A stretch of 64,000 nt of DNA from Vicia villosa (Eukaryota > Streptophyta > Magnoliopsida > Fabales > Fabaceae), in NCBI RefSeq assembly GCF_029867415.1, contig NC_081182.1, positions 40,267,155-40,331,154 of the forward strand, read 5' to 3'. The first letter of the stretch is position 1. Every line of letters starts with the position of its first letter. Below the pieces are notes generated by a model. The model saw only the letters and a list, made by a program, of their open reading frames with translations, was not told where the DNA came from and did no database searches. A program made the position numbers and the translations under genes. Positions 1-11,477 of the stretch are shown one piece after another.

Positions 1-49
1 AAAAATATCCTCCAGGAGATCAGCATTTACCTTAGGAATTTCTTCCATC

Positions 50-480
50 ACCTTATGGCTTTTCTACTCAGCCCTAACGCCCACACTAGGAGACGCCCCG
101 TGCTCTCCAAAGGGAAAGACCTCATTGTCATCCTCCAACTGACCATCGCAAACCACCTTGAACAAATTCATTTGACTCGGGTCCAACTTAAGGTGAAAAA
201 GAGGCTATATGCTCATTCATCTGCTCGAAATTTTAGTCTGAGGTCTCCACTAACTTATCCTTGAGTGACGACAACTCCCCATCCAGTTTCTTCAAAGAAT
301 TGAGCAACGCCCTAAGTGACCCCTTCAAGCTTTTTTATGAGGTAGCGAGAGCCTGTATTTCTAGCACCACCTTTTTGAGTGGGAACTTTAAATCCTCCTT
401 CTCTTTTAGCAGGTCCTCATTCTCTCTTGGCTCAGACCGATGTTTCCATTGGCCATAGAGAGCTAACCTCTCAACTCACT
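50..480 (-). pseudogene. Decayed coiled-coil coding remnant, probably transposon-derived
   Basis: Read on the minus strand, this stretch gives Lys/Glu/Leu-rich heptad-like protein (pieces such as LLKEKEDLKFPLKK and LDGELSSLKDKLVETSD, then LDPSQMNLFKVVCDGQLEDD) broken by several stops and at least one frame change. It looks like the C-terminal coiled coil of the gag-like or 'putative gypsy-type transposon' proteins common in legumes, but no catalytic or zinc-knuckle motif is visible, so the family is inference. It may continue beyond the left edge. 480-1500 holds only AT-rich DNA with no gene I can support. Confidence 0.35.
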
Positions 481-1554
481 AACGACTTGGGTATATTTTT
501 CTCGTTGAACCCAACCAATGAGAAGAGCCCTTAATAGATGGTTCTCTACCAAGTTCGACAAATTGAGGGGTAACATATTATGGATGGTCTAAAAGTCAAC
601 ACGAAAGTCCTCAAGAAAGAGGAGGCAAGTTCAGGTGAACTCAACGACATCAATGCAAGATCACTCCACAAAGAGGGCTAAGGGTTGGAGAAGAGAATCA
701 TCCTATGCTAACAAAGGGTCCCCTCACGTTACCTTTTTCAGGGATTATTGTATGATCAACTTTTAGAACCTGAGATGAACTTCCGCCTTGCTTCAAAATC
801 TTAGGAGGGCGGGCAACATTGGGGTGTGGTCCTTAGTAGAACTTTTTCTCTCTCTCATGTCATTAGGCCTTCTTGGAGACTCTTAGGTTTGTCTATGAGA
901 TGGCGTTCAACCATCTTCCTACCCAAGCATTTCTTCCTTTCTTGCTTCGGTTTATAGCTAATCTGTGTAAAATCTCGATTCGAAGCATAGTCAACTCAAA
1001 ATTTCTTCTTAGTTTGAGACCATCATGTGAAAACTTTCTATTTAGTTTAGAGATTAATTGCTCTAAGTATTGTTTGTTGTTTGGTTAAAAATTAACTTAA
1101 AATAAAAATAAATAAAGTAAATTAACAATAAATTAATTCAATATATCATATTAATAAATAAATAATATAAACATATATTCTTACGTTTAATTCGATTTGA
1201 ATTGGTTTTGAAAATTAATTTGAAATTCAATTTGAATTGGTTTTAATTTTTACAAAATAACATTTAAACACATCTAATCTAATGATATTTAATTTTTTTT
1301 TTTTTTTACCATTTTCAGTTTTCTAAATTGATTTGCTCTTTGAATCTGTTGGATTTATATAGTTTTCGATAAATGTTCTAAAAACTTCTTTAATTACTTG
1401 TATTCTTCATAAATCTAAGAAATTTATAAATTTAAGAGTGATATTAATGTTGTAGTGTGAGTTGAGTCGGCATTTGCAGAACTCACGGGATCAAATGTTT
1501 CTCTCGAAGATAATGACATTCTATCAAACCAAATCATCTGAAATTAGAATGTAA

Positions 1555-1560
1555 CACGTG
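1555..1560. promoter_or_regulatory. G-box CACGTG upstream of the membrane-protein gene
   Basis: A perfect CACGTG lies about 255 bp before the start codon at 1816, followed by a TATA-like ttatacat near 1590 and a CT-rich leader at 1680-1760. G-boxes bind bHLH and bZIP factors. Function here is inferred from position only. Confidence 0.35.
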
Positions 1561-1815
1561 CATAGCACAGTCATCTAAGTGAAACAAGTGTTATACATGC
1601 TACATTACACGTTACAACGTTCGGCAATGTTCTTATGTTATTTTTGTGCCAGCAAATTTAGGATCATCACAAACACTCCTACTCCAACGCCTTCTTTTCT
1701 TGAACCAACAATTCTCTTCTCTTCTCTTCCAACACCTTGTTTTCATTTTCACTTGTAACCACTCTTCTCTTCTTTTTCTCCTCAAATTTCAATTCATCAA
1801 TTAGCCTTTGAAAAC

Positions 1816-2726
1816 ATGTCTGGTGTATCTCTAGCAACTGCTCCTCGAGAACAAACAACACCACCAGCACCAGGTGCTGCCACAAATGCAAATGCAAGAC
1901 AGAAAACTCAAGTACCTCCTGCGGGTGGAATGATGGGTTCGTTACGTGTAATAGAGCTTCAACTCGTTGCATTTGTATTAGTTTTATCAGCGAGTGGTCT
2001 TGTTCCACTTCTTGATCTAGTTTTTCCACTTCTTGCTTCTGCATACATCTTAGCACTTGCGCGTTTCGCATTTCCAAATACTTCTGCTTCCTCTAGAGAT
2101 TCAAATTCACAACAAGAGATTTTCAAAGGAAGTACTATGTTTAGAATGTATGTTATTGTTGGAACAGTTATTGGGTTGTTTCTGCCACTTGCTTATGTTC
2201 TTGGTGGATTTGCAAGAGGCGATGAACATGCAGTGCGTTCTGCAACCCCGCATCTTTTCTTGCTTTCTTTTCAGATATTGACTGAGAATGTTATTAGTGG
2301 TTTGTCTTTGTTTTCACCTCCTGTTAGAGCTTTGGTTCCTATGATTTATACTATTAGAAGAATCTTTGTTGATCTTGATTGGATCAGCGATGTTTGGCTC
2401 AACAAGACTTTGCCCGCAAATGCTCGCATTCAGGTAATTTAATTTCTTCACTACTTTTTATGACTAGTTCTATTTTGGTTTGTTGTTTGTGTGTTTATTG
2501 TTGGATATTGCAGGACACAGCATGGTATTGGTTTGGGAAAGGACTGGCAGTGGCAAATCTGGTTTATTTCTCAATCAATCTATGTGGTTTCTTGGTACCA
2601 AGGTTTCTGCCAAGAGCTTTTGAGAGGTATTTCCAAGAGAGAGGTGAGATTTATGCTAAGACAGCAGAGGATAAGAGATCTGTGTCTTTCAATAAACCAC
2701 GATTGTCTGAGAAGAAGATAGATTAG
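1816..2726 (+). CDS. Plant multi-pass membrane protein of unknown function, two exons
   Basis: Exon 1 is 1816-2433, the intron is 2434-2513 (gtaattt...ttgcag, phase 0) and exon 2 is 2514-2726, giving 276 residues. The first ATG after a CT-rich leader is used, in the context aaaacATG. The N-terminus (residues 1-35) is Ala/Pro/Thr-rich and probably disordered. Four hydrophobic segments follow: about 44-83 (one long or two short helices), 110-132, 147-165 and 214-236. The tail is basic and ends EKKID. The protein resembles a plant-only family of about 270-residue membrane proteins, possibly DUF7733, but this assignment is from memory and uncertain. It is a clean, undamaged gene with normal splice sites; AT-rich sequence near 2775-2810 probably carries the polyadenylation signal. 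No function can be given. Confidence 0.85.
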
Positions 2727-3393
2727 TTTTGCAAGGAATATTATAATGTTAAACAATGTATATGATATATAAGCCTTGAATTAAAATGTTGTACTTCATT
2801 GCATAATATATGGAAATTATATGTAGCTTTGGTTTTGAGTTTTATGTTTGGTCTTTTAACCTCTCTTTTACAGCCAGTAAGCATAGTCTTTAGCTAAACA
2901 AATATCATTATACAAATAGTGAAACAGTATATGAAACTAACCAAACCAATATCTAATCTTTTTCCGCAATTTATTTTTCTCCACAATAAGAAACTAAACT
3001 TTTTCCTAAAGCTTTCAAATTGATTTTAAATAATTATCTTCTTTTCTGTGAGGGTGGTAATCAAGAAATAGAAGACGTGCTTCTTATTAGCTTTGTAAAG
3101 TACTTGGTCATTAATATGTCTCATCTCCTTTTTACGAACCCCAAGCTTTTGTTGCATTTTTTAAAGCAGATCATCACTATGAAAAAATAATTCTCTTTAT
3201 TACCTAAGGTTGCATTCTACTTACCAATCCTTCCACATAAACTCAAACCTCACCGGAACCTTTGATAAGATCAACTTTAAATCACTCTTTAGTGGTACTA
3301 GGAAAACATAACAGAAATCAAGGTTATCAATTTTGCATCATAATGAATGAACTCCCCCATGACAGCTTGATTGCCTTGGCGACTCTGGTCAGT
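2727..3393. other. Intergenic AT-rich spacer
   Basis: Contains the 3' flank of the membrane-protein gene and unique-looking AT-rich DNA. No ORF or repeat could be supported. Confidence 0.6.
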
Positions 3394-4025
3394 TGTTGAA
3401 AAACCAAGCTGCAGATTAATTTGCATCATATTGTTTTGAAAAATGAAGATTGATCATCTCATAAATGGGATGATCCATAGACTTATCACCAAAAAATTTT
3501 GGGTGAATATATGGTGTATCTCTCATTTGTTTGGGCGAATCTTTGATCTTTAGGTGATTGTTTAACCTAATGTGAATGTTTCTCTTTCATGATGACTCTA
3601 ATAGTAGTATCATAGCCTAGTTTAATTAAAGGACCAACTCCTTATATCAGAAGTCTTCTTGATATGGTGCTGGCCAAGCGGCCCCTTGTAGTGCTCATGA
3701 CGAGTAAATGGTGTTTGTCAATAGCGATATAAGTATGTGGATGAAACAATTTTCGCTTGAGGGAGAGCATAGTGGATGAATTTACACTTGAGGAGGAGAT
3801 TGTTGAGAAATAAATGAGTTGTATTTAGAAAAAATATGAGTTCTAAGTTCCACATTGTTTGGAAAATTTCAGGTTGAGCATTTATAAATAGAGTTCTCAT
3901 ACACTTATCACCTTAAAGTTTTGAGTGAATATGCAGCGTCTCTCTTACTTGCTTTGGCGAGTCTTTGACCTTTAATTGATTGTTTGATCCAATGTGAATA
4001 CTTCTTCCTCATGATGATCTAAATA
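3394..4025 (+). mobile_element. TRIM: miniature LTR retrotransposon, about 630 bp
   Basis: Two diverged direct repeats, 3394-3602 and 3801-4025, both start TGTTGA and share blocks such as acacttatcacc, gagtctttgacc-like and caatgtgaata-like sequence. Directly after the left repeat, 3605-3617 (tagtatcatagcc) matches the initiator-Met tRNA primer-binding consensus TGGTATCAGAGCC with two changes. A polypurine tract (aggaggaga, 3791-3799) ends at the right repeat. The internal part is only about 200 bp and non-coding. LTR plus PBS plus PPT without coding defines a TRIM. No exact target duplication was found, so it is old. Confidence 0.8.
3605..3617 (+). other. Primer-binding site of the TRIM (tRNA-iMet type)
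   Basis: tagtatcatagcc against the canonical TGGTATCAGAGCC, 11 of 13 identical, immediately downstream of the 5' LTR. Confidence 0.7.
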
Positions 4026-4737
4026 GGTCGGCCATACAATCAATATATCTATTTGTTTGGAATTTCTTGATGTTGAAATATCTATTACATTCGGGTTTAT
4101 TTCATATGGATTCTTTACATCTTCGAAAGGTACTATTTTAATCATTTTTGTCATATTAACGTTTAATTTAACAATTGATTTTTGAGTTTTTTCGTCACTA
4201 ATTAGACGAAAAGGACCAATATAATACGCTTTAAAGATTTAAGAGATCAATAAGAAGATTTTAAAATTAAGGGACCAAAACGAACTTCAAAGTTAACATA
4301 CAAGACCAAAAAAAGTATTTTGTTTAAACACTAATAAGTCATGATATTGTTAAATAAGTTCATTTTATAATAATTTAAAAATAAATTTTTAAATCTTGTG
4401 TTGGTTTAACTATATTATTAGTTATATAAAATATATTTTTATTATTATTTTGTATTTCAATTAAAATATTATATTTCCATTCTTTATACATAAACTAATT
4501 TTTATTATTGTAATCATAATTTTATTCCACTTTTTTATTTGTCTATACAAATTAATTCTATATCAAAATTAAACCACATAATTTAACTTCTTTTTATATA
4601 GAGAAAAACACGTAACAGCTATATTTTGTGATTTATTGATTAGTATATTCTAATTAAATTCATAAATTAAATGACAATTTTTGTCATTAATTCTAAATCT
4701 ATTTATATCTTATCCAGCTTTTTACACCGCCTTATTA
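4026..4737. other. AT-rich spacer with old repeat debris
   Basis: Around 4190-4320 there is a 'gggaccaaaacg' type stretch resembling the ends of legume TIR elements, but no partner arm. The remainder is AT-rich without ORFs. Confidence 0.4.
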
Positions 4738-4945
4738 TTTAGAGAAAAACGCGTAACAGCTATATTTTAATTGTATCATCACCGTCAAATTTTCATCCAT
4801 CCGCGATATCCAAAACCGTTAATCCCGATCCTATTTTCTATATAAACCTCTCCACCCTCATTCCCAAATACCAAAAATAGCTTGTTATATCTTTGTCGCT
4901 TGTTTTTCTTCTAAGTTCTACTTGTTCGGTTGATGAATTTTATTT
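4738..4945 (+). promoter_or_regulatory. Promoter-like block, copy 1 (TATA plus leader)
   Basis: GC-richer island in AT-rich DNA: gtaacagc, catccatccgcgatatcc, ccgttaatcccgatcc, then a TATA box (ctatataaacc near 4838-4850) and a CT-rich leader. A near copy lies at 11150-11365. ATCCGCG is close to the reverse complement of the CGCGGATC octamer of plant histone promoters, but no histone coding sequence follows, so that link is speculative. Confidence 0.5.
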
Positions 4946-5289
4946 TATGGTTTTATAAAATTTTGCACAATTTGCTCCGTGATGGCTAGAATTAATTGCT
5001 TGCTTTTCTTGTACTCTTAATCTGCTGCTAAGAGGAAGCTTGTTAGGGGTTTGTTTATCGATATGCTTTTCGGATCGTAGAAATTGAGAATTTTTGGAAT
5101 CATTCGACTCTTCTTTTATGGATCAATTATAAAGAATTTCATGAGATACTTCTTATTTGGATAATAAGATATTCGTTTATGTGTTTTGCAACGATTTGGG
5201 ATTCTTGATGTAATGGATGATGTAATGGGTAAGAACAGATAACGGCTTTTGAGAAATCGAATTACCCGATTGTTTGCTCCACCATGGCT

Positions 5290-5580
5290 TGATGCTAGGG
5301 TTGCTAATCGTGTTTTTAAATGGATTTGCGTTACGTCTTGATACAATTTCTTAATGGATTTGCGTTGCATCTTGATACAATTTCTTAATGGATTTCTTAA
5401 TGGATTTGCGTTGCATCTTGATACGTATTCTTTGGTTGCTGATCGTGTTTTCTTAATGGATACGTTTTCTCAGATTGCCTATAGTGTTTTCTTAATATAT
5501 TTGCATTCCGTCCCGATGTGTTTTCTTAGATTGCAATCGTGTTTTCTTAATGGATTTGAGGGTTACTATGAATCATTTGG
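5290..5580. repeat. Degenerate minisatellite (cttaatggatttgcgttgc type)
   Basis: Imperfect units built from 'ttcttaatggatttgcgttgcatcttgatac' and 'gctgatcgtgttttc' recur here and again at 14225-14580, so the array existed before the duplication of the region. Confidence 0.65.
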
Positions 5581-7362
5581 TTAATTATAGATATGATCTA
5601 TGACGCACTTACACATGAAACTGACTTGATGACACAGGTTTTCATTTGATAAATAATATATATTTATCCATTTTGCAGAGAGGCAAGGATTACCTTGGTA
5701 TATAAAACCCTTCGTATATAAAACCTTTGATTCGACAATCAAGAAAAGAGAACAGCTCCAAATAGATAAAACCGATTTCTTTAATGATTCTTTTTCTGGC
5801 TTTTATTGCAAGACATGTAAATTGAATTTTCAACATGTTTTTCTGCAGCTTGGTTTGTCAAAACAATAACCTTCTTCAAAGCATGCAGCCTTGCCTTTTG
5901 ATTTGGTGATCTTTGTTATGTTATTTTTGTTTTCAGTTCCGAGAGCATATCGATAATATCAAAAACACAGTACATCGACACCACTACATATAAATGATAG
6001 AATTTAAATTTTATTTTCAGACTTTGATCACAAGACATACAATTTGAATTCTGAACATATTTTTTCTGCAGCTTGGTTTGTTAGAATAATTTTCAATAAA
6101 GCATGGAGCCTGATGTGGGGTCCTCTCTCTGTTATGCTAATCTGCAACTTGGTTTGGAGAACTATGTCATATTCTTCTTTCTTTCATGGTTTTCTATAAC
6201 CTATCTATCACAGTTTAATTTTTGTGTACATTTATCGTCCGTTGCTGCTGCAGAATAAGTTTGTTGTACAACAAATGTTCTTTTTCACAAATTCTTTTTC
6301 TATAACCTATCTGCTTCTTTGTACAAATTATCTCTGGTGAAAGTTTAAAGAAGGATATGAAATCCAAAATGTTCTGCTAGCTGAGGCATATATTTTCTAG
6401 GATTTAATTTGGACAACTTGGTTAGGTGTGTTTTGACAATCTGTTCTCTAGGGTATTAGATGGAAGCTCAAACTTTCATGTTTCATGTCGGGTACAAGTA
6501 CTTGCAAATTGGCTGGAAGTTTGTGTCCGGGAAGTCGGAAACCACCATGTCTTCATAGGTTGTGTTGCATTCTTTAATTTGGTCACATCTACTAAGAAAG
6601 ACAATTAACATTTCAATACGTTTGATATAATTTTGAATTCCTTTGAATTTTATATAAGGGGAGACATATACAACCTATGAAAGTCTGGTGTGCTGCAGCC
6701 TGTGACCTGAGGCAACAAAGGTTAACATACTATTCTTTCTATGTTAGGATACATCCCTTCTTTTTTATGATATCTGTATCTTTTTGATGGTGTGTTCTGG
6801 GAGAATCTATTCTTCCAAATGGATATTTGTGGGAGTGGCGATGCCTAAATTTTTTCTGTTTCACACGGAGCTGGTCGTGGCATATATTATCACAGTTATG
6901 TTTTATCTAGTGACCTATACTCTGAATATGAATTATTCTCCTCTATGTATCTTGGGAATCTAGTTTTCTTGATTCCTAAAATTCCATGTGGGTGTCACAG
7001 GGAGTATATGGAATGTGAAAGCTGTGGCGAGATTATCATGGAAATGCTTTAAGCTTTCGGATAAATGTCCTTGTTATGGATTGGAATAGTTATGTTTTGA
7101 TGGCATGACGTGGTAATGTTGGTTTCTGTGTTTGTGGGAGACAATTTTAACCACTTAATTTCTTGAATACAATATGAAGTCATTTTCCTTGCGGGTTTCA
7201 ATTTTGGAATTCATTCTTATTTTATCACCTTCAATATATCAGTTTTCATTTGGCTTACCAATAACTTTACTTTGAAACAGCATAAGCTGGTATGTTGTTT
7301 TCTTGGCTAAAGTAGTTCCACTTCATTTGAACTTATGTTTCAAATAAAACTATGGACATTGG

Positions 7363-8352
7363 CATGTCATATGATTCAAAATTGAATTTGTGAAAAGCTC
7401 TAAAAGCCAATTGGCATGACATATGATTCAAAATTGAATTTGTGAAAAGCTCTAAAAGCCATTTGGCATGTCATATGATTCTAAATTGAATTTGTGAAAA
7501 GCTCTAAAAGCCAATTGGAATGTCATATGATTCAAAATTGAATTTGTGAAAAGCTCTAAAAGCCAATTGGCATGTCCTACGATTCAAAATTGAATTTGTG
7601 AAAAGCTCTAAAAGCCAATTGGCATGTCATATAATTCAAAATTGAATTTGTGAAAAGCTCTAAAAGCCAATTGGCATGTCCTATGATTCAAAATTGAATT
7701 TGTGAAAAGCTCTAAAGCCAATTGGCATGACATATGATTCAAAATTGAATTTGGGAAAAGCTCTAAAAGCCATCATGTGAATGCAGTGTTGTTACAAAAC
7801 ATGATGGACCCAAAGTTTAAGCCAATTGGCATGACATATGATTCAAAATTGAATTTGTGAAAAGCTCCTAAAGCCATTATGTGAATGCAGTGTTGTTACA
7901 AAACACGACGGACCCAAAGTTTCTCAGGATCAGGTTAGGATGTGTTCATCTATGTTTGTTGGAATTATTAGGATGTCATGTGATTCAAAATTGAATTTGT
8001 GAAAAGCTCTAAAAGCCATCATGTGAATGCAGTGTTGTTACAAAACATGACCGACCCGAAGTTTTCTCAGGATCAGGTTAGGATGTGTTCATCTAGGTTT
8101 GTTGGAATTATTAGGATGTCATGTGATTCAAAATTGAATTTGTGAAAAGTTCTAAAAGCCAATTGGCATGACATATGATTTAAAATTGAATTTGTGAAAA
8201 GCTCTAAAAGCCATCATGTGAATGCAGTGGTGTTACAAAACATGACCCACCCAAAGTCTTCTCAAGATCAAGTTAGGATGTGTTCATCTAGGTTTGTTGG
8301 AATTATTAGGATGTCATGTGATTCAAAATTGAATTTGTGAAAAGCTCTAAAA
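7363..8352. repeat. 51-bp palindrome-rich minisatellite, about 13 copies
   Basis: Core unit includes gccaattggc (a perfect 10-bp palindrome), catatg and attcaaaattgaat (palindromic arms), then tgtgaaaagctctaaaa. Seven to eight units are head-to-tail from 7363 to 7775; beyond that the units sit in longer 100-145 bp repeats that add 'catcatgtgaatgcagtgttgttacaaaac' and 'ctcaggatcagg' segments. Paralogous positions (9415, 13050, 20560) hold a single copy, so expansion was specific to copy 1. Confidence 0.85.
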
Positions 8353-11149
8353 GTTCAGTTATTATTTATTCATTTATGATTTCCAATTGGATGTTTTAGT
8401 TTTGATTAGTCTATTGATGTTTAATTGAAAAGTTCGGTCGTAAGGGTTCTTGACATCAATACTACTTTTTTCTTAGAAGAGTTTGTTCTACATTTGGGTT
8501 TTTGTATTTAGGAAGTGCCAAAGTTTACATAATTTTTTACACATTCGGAAAAATTAGGAAGTGCCAAAGTTTACATAATTTTTTACACATTCGGACAAAT
8601 TGGTGGGCCTTTCAGTTATGTTGATCTGCAACTTGGTTTAGAGAATTATGCTATATTCTTTCTTTCTTCTTGGCTCTTTTTCTACAACCTATTTGTCAGA
8701 GTTTAATTTTTCTATACATTTATCGTCTGTTGCTGCTGACAGAGAAGTTTGTTGTAAGTTTTCTTAATTCTGAATCCACTCCCACATTTTTAGTTGATCT
8801 ATAATGGAGAAATTGGAGATAAGTATATCTCCTTCTTTGTATAAATTATCTCCGGTGAAAGAATAAAGAAGGATATTTTCTAGGATAATTTGGACAATAT
8901 GTTTTGATGATCTGTTCCCTGGGGTCAGTCATTTCTGATTTATGTAGGCTCAATAGCTCTTTTGATCTATACTCTGATTATGAATTCTTTTATTTTCAGT
9001 ATCTTGGGAGTCTAGATTTTTTGATTCCTTAAATTCCATGTGGGTGTCTCAGGGAGTATATGGACTGCGAATGATGTGGTAAGGTTATCAAGGACATGCT
9101 TTTGAGCCTTAGGATAAAACAGGCCATTTTTTCCTTAAATGTACTTGTTACAGATTGGAAGTTGTATTTTGATGGTGTGATGTGGTAATCTTGGTTTCTG
9201 TGTTTGTAGGAGAAAATTTTGACCGCGTGATTTCTTCGGGATCTATATCTTCCTCAGTTTTGGAATTCATTCTTATTTTATCACCTATATATCAATTTTC
9301 ATTTGGCTTACCAATAATAACTCTACTCTGAAACAGCAGCTGGTATGCTGTTTTCTTGGCTAAAGTAGTTCCACTTTATTTAAACTTGTGTTTCATAAAA
9401 CATTAGACATTGGCATGTCATATGATTCAAAATTGAATTTGTGAAAAACTCTAAAAGCCGTCATGTGAATACAGTGTAGTTCCCATTTACAAAGTATGAC
9501 CAACTTAAGTCTTCTCAGGACCATGTAAGGATGTGTTCATCTAGGTTTGTTGATTAAATCTACAAATTATCTTTGATTGCATAATTAAAATGAGGGGAAA
9601 GATTACTCAATCTCAAATTCTCAGACTTCTTGGAGTCGGTGGCAAGTCCAAAAATATTGAAAAAGCTCATGTGGGAGTTATTAGACATGTAAGTTTGTGA
9701 CACCTAATTCCTTTCTAAGTTCATCATTGTAATATTTTGTATTACTGTGTTAAAGCAATTAATTTCTTTGTAGCATCAAGCCTTGTTTGTTTAATATGGT
9801 GACAATGACAATTACTGATAACTTAAATGTATATGTTTGTTCCACAAAAACCCTCCCTTGATTTCGTGCACAACATTGTTGAACAAAATTGTGGAGTATC
9901 TCTTCTTGCTATTTTCTCTGTTTTTCATCAATTTATGGACATGTTTGATTTGATGATCTACATCCAAAGAGAGTTATTCTTGTACTCTTTTACTGTTTGT
10001 TTGTTATTTATGATATATAGAGGATTAGGAATTCATTTCCTCTAATTTTTTCATCGGGAACCAGAATTCATTATTGGAACCATCATGTTCTGCAGGCTGC
10101 TGTAAGATATTTTCCAAAGAGTGCGAGTCATGTACATTTCAGTCAGTGTTTCTAAGAATGTGAAATTTGGCAAAGTATCACCATCCGGTGTTCGGTAAAT
10201 TGTTGCTATTATTGAAGTCCGAAATCTGCAGTTTGATTGCAATTGTTCCAAGCATAAATATGTTGTTGGTTGTGTCATATATTTTCTGCCAATTTCTAGA
10301 TTTTAAACTGAAGACCTCTATTTGTATTTAAATACCTTATTTCTTAATCTGTTATCATCTAAATTACTCTGCAATTTTATTGCATTTGTTATTTCAAGTT
10401 CTTTTGTTAGTTAGCGTTCATTTTTTATTGCTTATGTGATTTCTGCATGGTTTTGCTCACAGTGATTCATTGTGAGATTTTGGACAATGGTTGAGTGCAT
10501 GGTAAGTTTTAATTATATATCAAATGGTTCTACTATTACTATTCTTATATGGTAAGTTATAATTTAAAATCTATTTGATGTTCAGCTAGTTGAAATATCA
10601 AGAACCTTTCCCAATTTTTAATTCCTAAAATAATAACCAAGAAGGAAATCATATTAATCAAATTTCTAAAATGAATCCTTACATGCTAATTTTGATTGAA
10701 AGACATGCGGTGAGTTATGAATCTATTTTCCTTCCGTGTGATTTCTTAAATTATAAATGCTGTCTTATCGAGTTTTAATCTGGTGATCTATGGTAAATGA
10801 TCTATGGTAAATGATTTTTATATTTCAAGATGTGCATTTAGGTTTTTATTTTAAGACTTGCCCCAATCTTTAGGTTTATAATCTAGTAAGAGCATGCGAG
10901 TACTGACGCATGAGTGAACTCTCATTTTTGGACAATGGTTGTCTACAAATACTATTGATCTACAATTATCAGTTAGTCTACACTTTACGCCGGACAAATA
11001 AAAGATAGTTATAACTGTCATATAGTCAGGTATTCTTGTACTCATATTTATAAAGTTCCATTTCGTTCATATACTAACCACCACACAAGAAGTCTTACCG
11101 CAACACCAAAAGTTTTACGGCAATATTATATTTCCATTCTTTATAAATA

Positions 11150-11365
11150 AACTAAATTTTATTATTGCAATCATAGTTTTATTCCACTTTTATTTTAATT
11201 GCATCATCACCGTCGAATTTTCATCCATCCGCGATATCCCAGCCGTTAATCCCGATTCCACCTTCAATATAAACCTCTCCACCCTCAATCCCAAATACCA
11301 AAAATAGATTCTTATATCTCTCTTGTTTGATCTTATTCTAAGTTCTACTTGTTCGGTTGATAAAT
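11150..11365 (+). promoter_or_regulatory. Promoter-like block, copy 2
   Basis: Near copy of 4738-4945: catcatcaccgtcgaattttc, catccatccgcgatatccc, TATA-like caatataaacctctcc near 11265, then the leader ending ctacttgttcggttgat. Conservation is higher than in most of the downstream region. Confidence 0.5.
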
Positions 11366-11397
11366 TTTAAAATTTGCGCAGATTTGTTTGATTTGTG

Positions 11398-11477
11398 AGG
11401 GCTGGATAGGTTTGATTTGTGATGGCTGGATAGGCTGGATAGGTTTGATTTGTGATGGCTGGATAGGTTTGATTTGG
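11398..11477. repeat. Short tandem repeat, about 24-bp unit
   Basis: About three units of ggctggataggtttgatttg-gtgat right after the second promoter-like block; absent from copy 1. Confidence 0.7.

Larger units (their letters stand above)
4738..10850 (+). repeat. Tandemly duplicated intron-rich region, copy 1
   Basis: No ORF of note, but dense T-rich tracts ending in tttctgcag or ttttcag and good donors such as catgtaagtttg (about 9690) and gcatggtaagttt (about 10500) look like spliced, non-coding or decayed gene sequence. Blocks recur in the later copies: 6455-6560 with 12027-12115 and 18710-18800; 6910-7070 with 8965-9110, 12550-12690 and 20105-20250; 9597-9700 with 13200-13300 and 20743-20845; 10170-10285 with 13665-13790 and 21505-21625. 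Indels between copies break every reading frame, so protein coding is unlikely. Copy 1 itself contains two versions of the 6.9-kb and 9.0-kb block. Source gene not recognised. Confidence 0.6.

Noticed and set aside
1679..2077. 132-residue minus-strand ORF
   Set aside because: Antisense to exon 1 of the membrane-protein gene; low-complexity content.
7363..8352. CRISPR-like array of regular repeats
   Set aside because: A eukaryotic minisatellite: units are adjacent or part of longer repeats, with no unique spacers and no cas genes.
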